Below, piece by piece: positions 22,214 to 25,570 of a stretch of DNA of 25,570 nucleotides. A model generated the notes under the pieces. That model made no database searches. It was not told the DNA's origin and saw nothing but the letters and a program-made list of their open reading frames with translations. The stretch is from CAYUFB01 sp964444125. GTDB lineage: Bacteria; Patescibacteriota; Dojkabacteria; B142; JAFGMG01. The first letter of the stretch is position 1. Every line of letters begins with the position of its first letter. Made by a program: the position numbers and the translations under genes. Where the stretch lies: the NCBI GenBank assembly GCA_964444125.1, contig CAYUFB010000019.1, positions 1-25,570 of the forward strand. Reading direction: 5' to 3'.

Positions 22214-23898
22214 TATGAAACTTGATAACTATTCTTACTAGTAGACAATGGAGGGGTTTGTCCAAAAAGCCTGAGTACTTCATCCATTGTTGCTGTTTGC
22301 AAAATTGATTCGCCTTTTCTAAATCTTTCTCCACGTTTATATATTTCCTTCATTCTTAAGATAATCTGCCATTTGTAATCTATAATTTCTTGGTCTTGGA
22401 CGCTTATTGTGTTTGTTTCCTCATTGGTATTAGAATTAGCATTTTGTACTCTAATCATATTTCCAAATTCTCCAAGCGATCCTTTGGCTTTATAAAAGAT
22501 ATGATGTGCAAGTTCCCTTTGGTTGACTTGGTCTGCACTTTTTGTCGTAACTTGTATTTCTATCCCAATTCCATCAGCTGGATCTCCAAAAGACATATTT
22601 ATATGCATTGCTTGATATTCAGAGCGTCTTTTCGGCCCTACTTTACATAAGACTTTATGATTACCAATGTCTAAATGAAAATTACTTTCCTTCCAATCGG
22701 CGAAGTTGATTTCTATTGTTGGCTCATCCGGATTTTTCACCCATCTTGTGTGATATGGTTCTATTTCAGGAAATTGTTCTTGAAGAGCGATAATTATATT
22801 ATGAGCATATATCAATGCTTCTTGAGGAGACTTTAAATTACCATCTTCTAAGATAACCCTCATACCTATTGCATCTGGTGCTGAACCTTTTTCTATAATG
22901 CTTCCAATAGTCTTGATTCTAGGAGGAAGAATATCTTCTACTTTTGTCGCAAGATTTTGATCTTTATCAATATATTGGAAAACTTTCCTTAGGCATTCAT
23001 CAAATAGTTGTGAACCAGTTATTCTTCTATTATTTAATAGATAATCTGTATTAACTATTGAATCAGCTCTTTGGTTGACACTCGTTGCAAAATAATCGGC
23101 TTGAATTTGTTCTCCAGGGACCTCATATTGATATCTTTCTCGGATTGTCTTTGGCAATCTTCCATTTAGAAATTCCAATGCCAATCCCCTTGCCTCCGTT
23201 GCCAAATCATCAAATCCAGCGATCGATAAAGCAGGGCTATAGAAAGATAAAAGTTCTTGAGCATCTCTCCAAGCGCTTGCGGGTCTATTTGGATTTGGAT
23301 GATACAAATTATCCATTACTTCAATAGCTTTGATCAATAATCCTTCGATATCAGATGTCTCAAGAGTATGGATCATTGATTCAATATCGGCCATTGGAGC
23401 TCTCCACTTCATTGTTTCAGGTGTGATGCCATTTTTGCTATCATTAATCATCGACATTATTTGCTCTCCAAAATCTTCTTGATTTGATATTGCTTTAAGC
23501 CCATCTTTGACAAAATTTGTTTCTGAGTCGTTTATCATTTTTTGAATTTGTACTCTCCAGAGTTCTGCTGCCTGTTCAAACTTCATAGCAGAAAGTCCAA
23601 TTCCAATGGCATATGTATTTTCATTATTGGATCCCAAGTAATCCTGAATAATCTCTCTTGAATTCGAAAATTTCTGATCAGTGCGCGTTGCGTCTTCAAC
23701 TAGATCGTGAATTACTATTGCATCAGAAATTTGAGCGTATTTTTTGTCAGGAAAGACATTGTTCCAGATTCGTTGCATCCTTTCCGTATGATCGAGCCAG
23801 GTAGTGCCATCGATTCGAATCCTCTCCATAAGTGTTTGTTGAGGACTTCGGATCTCTCTAAATTGTTCTGTCTGAGCAGGTGGTTGAATTGCCATCAT
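22213..23898 (-). CDS. RelA/SpoT-like protein (HD plus synthetase domains, no TGS/ACT)
   Basis: 561 residues, shorter than long RSH enzymes (about 700-740). An HD hydrolase-like domain comes first: His37 in WLDHTERM, His64-Asp65 and Glu68-Asp69 in VIHDLVEDA, then KAIEVMDNLYHP (190-201), where Glu193 stands at the usual metal Asp and Asn197 is kept. Next is SPALSIAGFDDLATEARGLA. The synthetase-like domain follows: PRIKTIGSIIEKG (Arg327, Lys329, Ser333, Lys337), DAIGMRVIL (Asp342, Arg347), GPKRRSEYQAMH (Lys423, Tyr428, Gln429, His432), IEIQVTT (Glu447, Gln449) and ELAHHIFYKA. These match the positions needed for (p)ppGpp synthesis. The C-terminal 70 residues show no TGS or ACT domain. It starts at the first of two ATGs, 7 nt after a GGGAGG SD held in a hairpin. 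Confidence 0.82.
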   Translation of the reverse strand: MMAIQPPAQTEQFREIRSPQQTLMERIRIDGTTWLDHTERMQRIWNNVFPDKKYAQISDAIVIHDLVEDATRTDQKFSNSREIIQDYLGSNNENTYAIGIGLSAMKFEQAAELWRVQIQKMINDSETNFVKDGLKAISNQEDFGEQIMSMINDSKNGITPETMKWRAPMADIESMIHTLETSDIEGLLIKAIEVMDNLYHPNPNRPASAWRDAQELLSFYSPALSIAGFDDLATEARGLALEFLNGRLPKTIRERYQYEVPGEQIQADYFATSVNQRADSIVNTDYLLNNRRITGSQLFDECLRKVFQYIDKDQNLATKVEDILPPRIKTIGSIIEKGSAPDAIGMRVILEDGNLKSPQEALIYAHNIIIALQEQFPEIEPYHTRWVKNPDEPTIEINFADWKESNFHLDIGNHKVLCKVGPKRRSEYQAMHINMSFGDPADGIGIEIQVTTKSADQVNQRELAHHIFYKAKGSLGEFGNMIRVQNANSNTNEETNTISVQDQEIIDYKWQIILRMKEIYKRGERFRKGESILQTATMDEVLRLFGQTPPLSTSKNSYQVS

Positions 23899-23927
23899 AA
23901 AAAAACCTCCCTTTTTTAGGGAGGTTT
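23899..23927 (-). terminator. SD-sequestering hairpin / intrinsic-terminator-like attenuator
   Basis: Read on the minus strand: AAACCTCCC (23927-23919), a 7-nt A-rich loop, GGGAGGTTT (23911-23903), with seven T in all (23905-23899) running directly into ATG 23898. The stem has six G-C-rich core pairs. It is shaped like an intrinsic terminator but sits in front of a gene, and its 3' arm is the SD. So it could stop transcription early or block ribosome entry. On the plus strand no gene ends here, so it is not an ordinary terminator. Confidence 0.65.
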
Positions 23928-24092
23928 GTAGTTTTAAAAAATTTATTATTTAGTTAGTTTTTTTTTACTTATACCTCCCTGTAAGCAAAATCCCAGACAT
24001 ATCCTCTGGTGAAAATTGCTCTCAGTTGTAGCATAAATAAATGATTCACTTTGCTTATTGTTATATATCAAATATATCTTAACTTCTATAAC
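23899..24092 (-). promoter_or_regulatory. Structured 5' leader of the RelA/SpoT-like gene (candidate RNA switch)
   Basis: A transcript from the promoter at 24099-24128 would carry about 195 nt before the ATG. Seen in it: a closing helix of 8 bp (24050-24057 with 23982-23989); inside it a helix 24045-24049 with 24009-24013, capped by 24030-24033 with 24017-24020; and a hairpin 24005-24008 with 23994-23997, together a three-way-junction-like fold. One nt later comes AGGGAGGU (23980-23973). Next are ACCUCCCU (23925-23918) and AGGGAGGU (23912-23905), the latter containing the SD. The middle element can pair with either copy. No known riboswitch class was recognised. The ligand and the switching behaviour are inference. 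Confidence 0.5.
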
Positions 24093-24098
24093 TCCAAA

Positions 24099-24128
24099 AT
24101 CATACATTATTTTGGTTAGTTTTGTCAA
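24099..24128 (-). promoter_or_regulatory. Promoter of the RelA/SpoT-like operon
   Basis: On the minus strand, a consensus -35 TTGACA (24128-24123), an 18-nt spacer and -10 TATGAT (24104-24099, five of six consensus bases). RNA would begin near 24092. Confidence 0.65.
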
Positions 24129-24137
24129 TATTTCATT

Positions 24138-24153
24138 AGATAAATTTTTATCT
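24138..24153. promoter_or_regulatory. Possible operator palindrome between divergent promoters
   Basis: AGATAAA-TT-TTTATCT: perfect 7-bp arms with a 2-nt centre. It lies between the two divergent -35 boxes, its last base shared with the secD -35. The position suits a dimeric regulator of both genes, but AT-rich palindromes arise easily by chance. Confidence 0.35.
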
Positions 24154-24181
24154 TGAATTGATCAGTTATCAAGGCTATAAT
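24153..24181 (+). promoter_or_regulatory. secD promoter giving a leaderless or near-leaderless mRNA
   Basis: A -35 TTGAAT (24153-24158), a 17-nt spacer and a perfect -10 TATAAT (24176-24181). The ATG begins 7 nt later at 24188, where transcription should start, so the mRNA would have essentially no 5' leader. Confidence 0.7.
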
Positions 24182-24187
24182 CATGAC

Positions 24188-25570
24188 ATGAAATTCAATT
24201 TACTCTTAAAAGTTTTATTAGTACTCAGTACTTTGGCAATCATCCCGTTTATTTGGCCAGCAACGGATATAGAACTTCTTGGCAAAAAGATTGATTGGAA
24301 TGGCTTGAATTTAGCAACAGTTACAAATGATAGATATCAAGGAGAGTTGCAGTTTGAAGATAGTTTAGATTTAAGAGGGGGAGAACAGTATATCCTTGAG
24401 GCAGATCTTTCTTCATTTGCAGAAGACAAAGAGAAGCAGGCAGAAATTATCGCTGAGAAATTTCAAAAAAGACTTAATGACTATGGATATTTCGATCATA
24501 GACTGAAATGGTGGATAGAGTCAGATAGATTGAACATGGAATTATTGTTGCCTCAAAATACCTCAAATGCTTATGTGATAGTTCAGCTTTTTGCCAGCAG
24601 GGGACAGATAGCTTTGTGGACGCAAGATGCGACCTATGACCCAACAGTCGAAGCTCAGATAGTTGAAGGCGAAGAACAAACAATCGATCAAGGATTATAT
24701 GAAGGCATGACAATGGCTTCAGTACAGTCAGATGATTTATTGTATTTAAAATCAAATTACGGAACCGCAAGTGGTGGATATGGGTTTAAATTGAAGTTCA
24801 AAGAAGATGCGGCATTCCCCGTACTCATGTTGGCACAGACAGAGACCTATAGAGGCACCATGCTTACTGTTGATGGTCAGCCTATCGCCCAAAGAAGTAG
24901 TGCGATTGAATCTCCAGCAACACTAGATGGTTATGAGCCAGTTGTATACATGAAATCAATGATAGATGAATCATTTGAGTTAAATGATGCTGTTGTAGCC
25001 GTATACAAATCTGGAGAATTGCCATTGGACTTATCTCTAGTTTCTACACAATCTGTAACCCCACTTCTAGGGTCAAATTTTGAAGCAAATTTCAAAGGAG
25101 CCTTATTTATTCTCTTTGGGATAATTAGTATTTATGTCATTTATAAATACAAGTGGATGGGTATTTTAGAAATTGGGATGAATATTTCTGCGATTGTCTG
25201 GTATATATTTGTATTAAAATTATCTGAAATTAGTATTACTTTGCCAGCCTTGATGGGTGTTTTGATTGCATTTCTGATTCTGTTTGTTTCAAATAGATTG
25301 TTCGTTAATGATTTGATAGCAAATCTCAAAAACCTATCTCAGGAATATATAAAAATCAAAAATACCTTATTGAATAAATTCTTCTTTGTATTGATAGCTT
25401 TTGGGTTATTGTCATCTATATCTCCTGTCAATCAATTTCAACAAATTGGAGCCGCTATTGGGATGATGGGACTAGTATTGCTTGCAGTTACAAATGCTTC
25501 GATATTACTCTTTATTGAATATATCATTAATCTACACAAAAAGTATGAGAATCAAAAAACGAGAACTTAT
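24188..25570 (+). CDS. secD: SecD-like protein export subunit (partial, runs off the window)
   Basis: 461 codons are open to the window edge with no stop. An N-terminal membrane helix (about 5-24) and the hallmark LDLRGG (60-65) are followed by the P1 head region (EKFQKRLNDYGYFDHRLKWW, ASRGQIALW). Then come the segment LPLDLSLVSTQSVTPLLG and several membrane helices in the C-terminal half. SecD/SecF use the proton gradient to pull exported proteins. Divergent point: the region after SISITLPALMG, where typical SecD has G-x-x-VDAN with the essential Asp, reads GVLIAFLILFVSNRLFVNDL, so that Asp appears missing. SecF would be expected just downstream. A strong promoter sits directly at the ATG. 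Divergently arranged with the alarmone operon. Confidence 0.82.
   Translation, partial: MKFNLLLKVLLVLSTLAIIPFIWPATDIELLGKKIDWNGLNLATVTNDRYQGELQFEDSLDLRGGEQYILEADLSSFAEDKEKQAEIIAEKFQKRLNDYGYFDHRLKWWIESDRLNMELLLPQNTSNAYVIVQLFASRGQIALWTQDATYDPTVEAQIVEGEEQTIDQGLYEGMTMASVQSDDLLYLKSNYGTASGGYGFKLKFKEDAAFPVLMLAQTETYRGTMLTVDGQPIAQRSSAIESPATLDGYEPVVYMKSMIDESFELNDAVVAVYKSGELPLDLSLVSTQSVTPLLGSNFEANFKGALFILFGIISIYVIYKYKWMGILEIGMNISAIVWYIFVLKLSEISITLPALMGVLIAFLILFVSNRLFVNDLIANLKNLSQEYIKIKNTLLNKFFFVLIAFGLLSSISPVNQFQQIGAAIGMMGLVLLAVTNASILLFIEYIINLHKKYENQKTRTY

Noticed and set aside
23903..23927. Ordinary plus-strand terminator
   Set aside because: No plus-strand gene ends upstream of it; the neighbours are divergent, and the T run adjoins the minus-strand ATG.
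23946..24128. 60-codon minus-strand ORF as a leader peptide or small gene
   Set aside because: Its TTG start is the -35 box and its first ATG lies at the -10, both upstream of the predicted RNA start, and it shows no protein-like features.

Overview
The window comes from an AT-rich, densely packed bacterial genome. Gene content fits the Candidate Phyla Radiation (Patescibacteria) best: an F1Fo ATP synthase with pared-down subunits, an archaeal-type UMP kinase inside the atp operon, a LemA/DUF2207 pair, a tail-anchored cohesin-like protein, an orphan membrane-anchored peptide-binding protein and highly divergent Sec subunits. Shine-Dalgarno (SD) sequences are absent before nearly every gene checked, and short overlaps or 1-15 nt gaps are common. 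The phylum call is an inference from gene content; no rRNA or tRNA was seen.

Layout. 1-700: left edge and a RelB/RelE-type toxin-antitoxin pair. 707-1436 (-): a GT2 glycosyltransferase broken by one frameshift and one amber codon. 1510-2022: a GIY-YIG protein followed by an inverted/direct repeat cluster. 2073-4637 (-): rmlC-rmlD-rmlB for dTDP-rhamnose (rmlA is not in the window). 4638-4948: a spacer with a long GC-rich hairpin. 4949-5929: galE. 5930-6345: a second, nested repeat cluster. 6369-9510: cohesin-like tail-anchored protein, ApbE-type flavin transferase, mannose-1-phosphate guanylyltransferase, GtrA. 9537-16453: atpBEFHAGD, a UMP-kinase-like gene, then atpC, behind a strong sigma70-like promoter. 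16518-21703: YvlD/holin-like membrane protein, secG, a peptide-binding protein, lemA and a DUF2207 protein. 21662-23898 (-): an unknown gene translationally coupled to a RelA/SpoT-like alarmone gene. 23899-24187: a divergent regulatory region. 24188-end: a divergent secD, running off the window.

How the genes work together: the left half makes and uses nucleotide sugars (dTDP-rhamnose, UDP-galactose, GDP-mannose) for a surface polysaccharide, with decay of one transferase. The centre is energy conversion, the right half protein export, envelope proteins and stress signalling.

Most striking points. (1) The alarmone gene has a roughly 195-nt leader. It contains a closed, junction-like fold, then two copies of AGGGAGGT and one complementary ACCTCCCT arranged as mutually exclusive helices; the last copy is the only strong SD in the window, lies 7 nt before the ATG and is followed by seven U. 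This looks like an undescribed RNA switch. (2) AtpH lacks the N-terminal domain of delta, and AtpA lacks the N-terminal helix that this domain normally binds: a matched loss of both halves of a stator contact.
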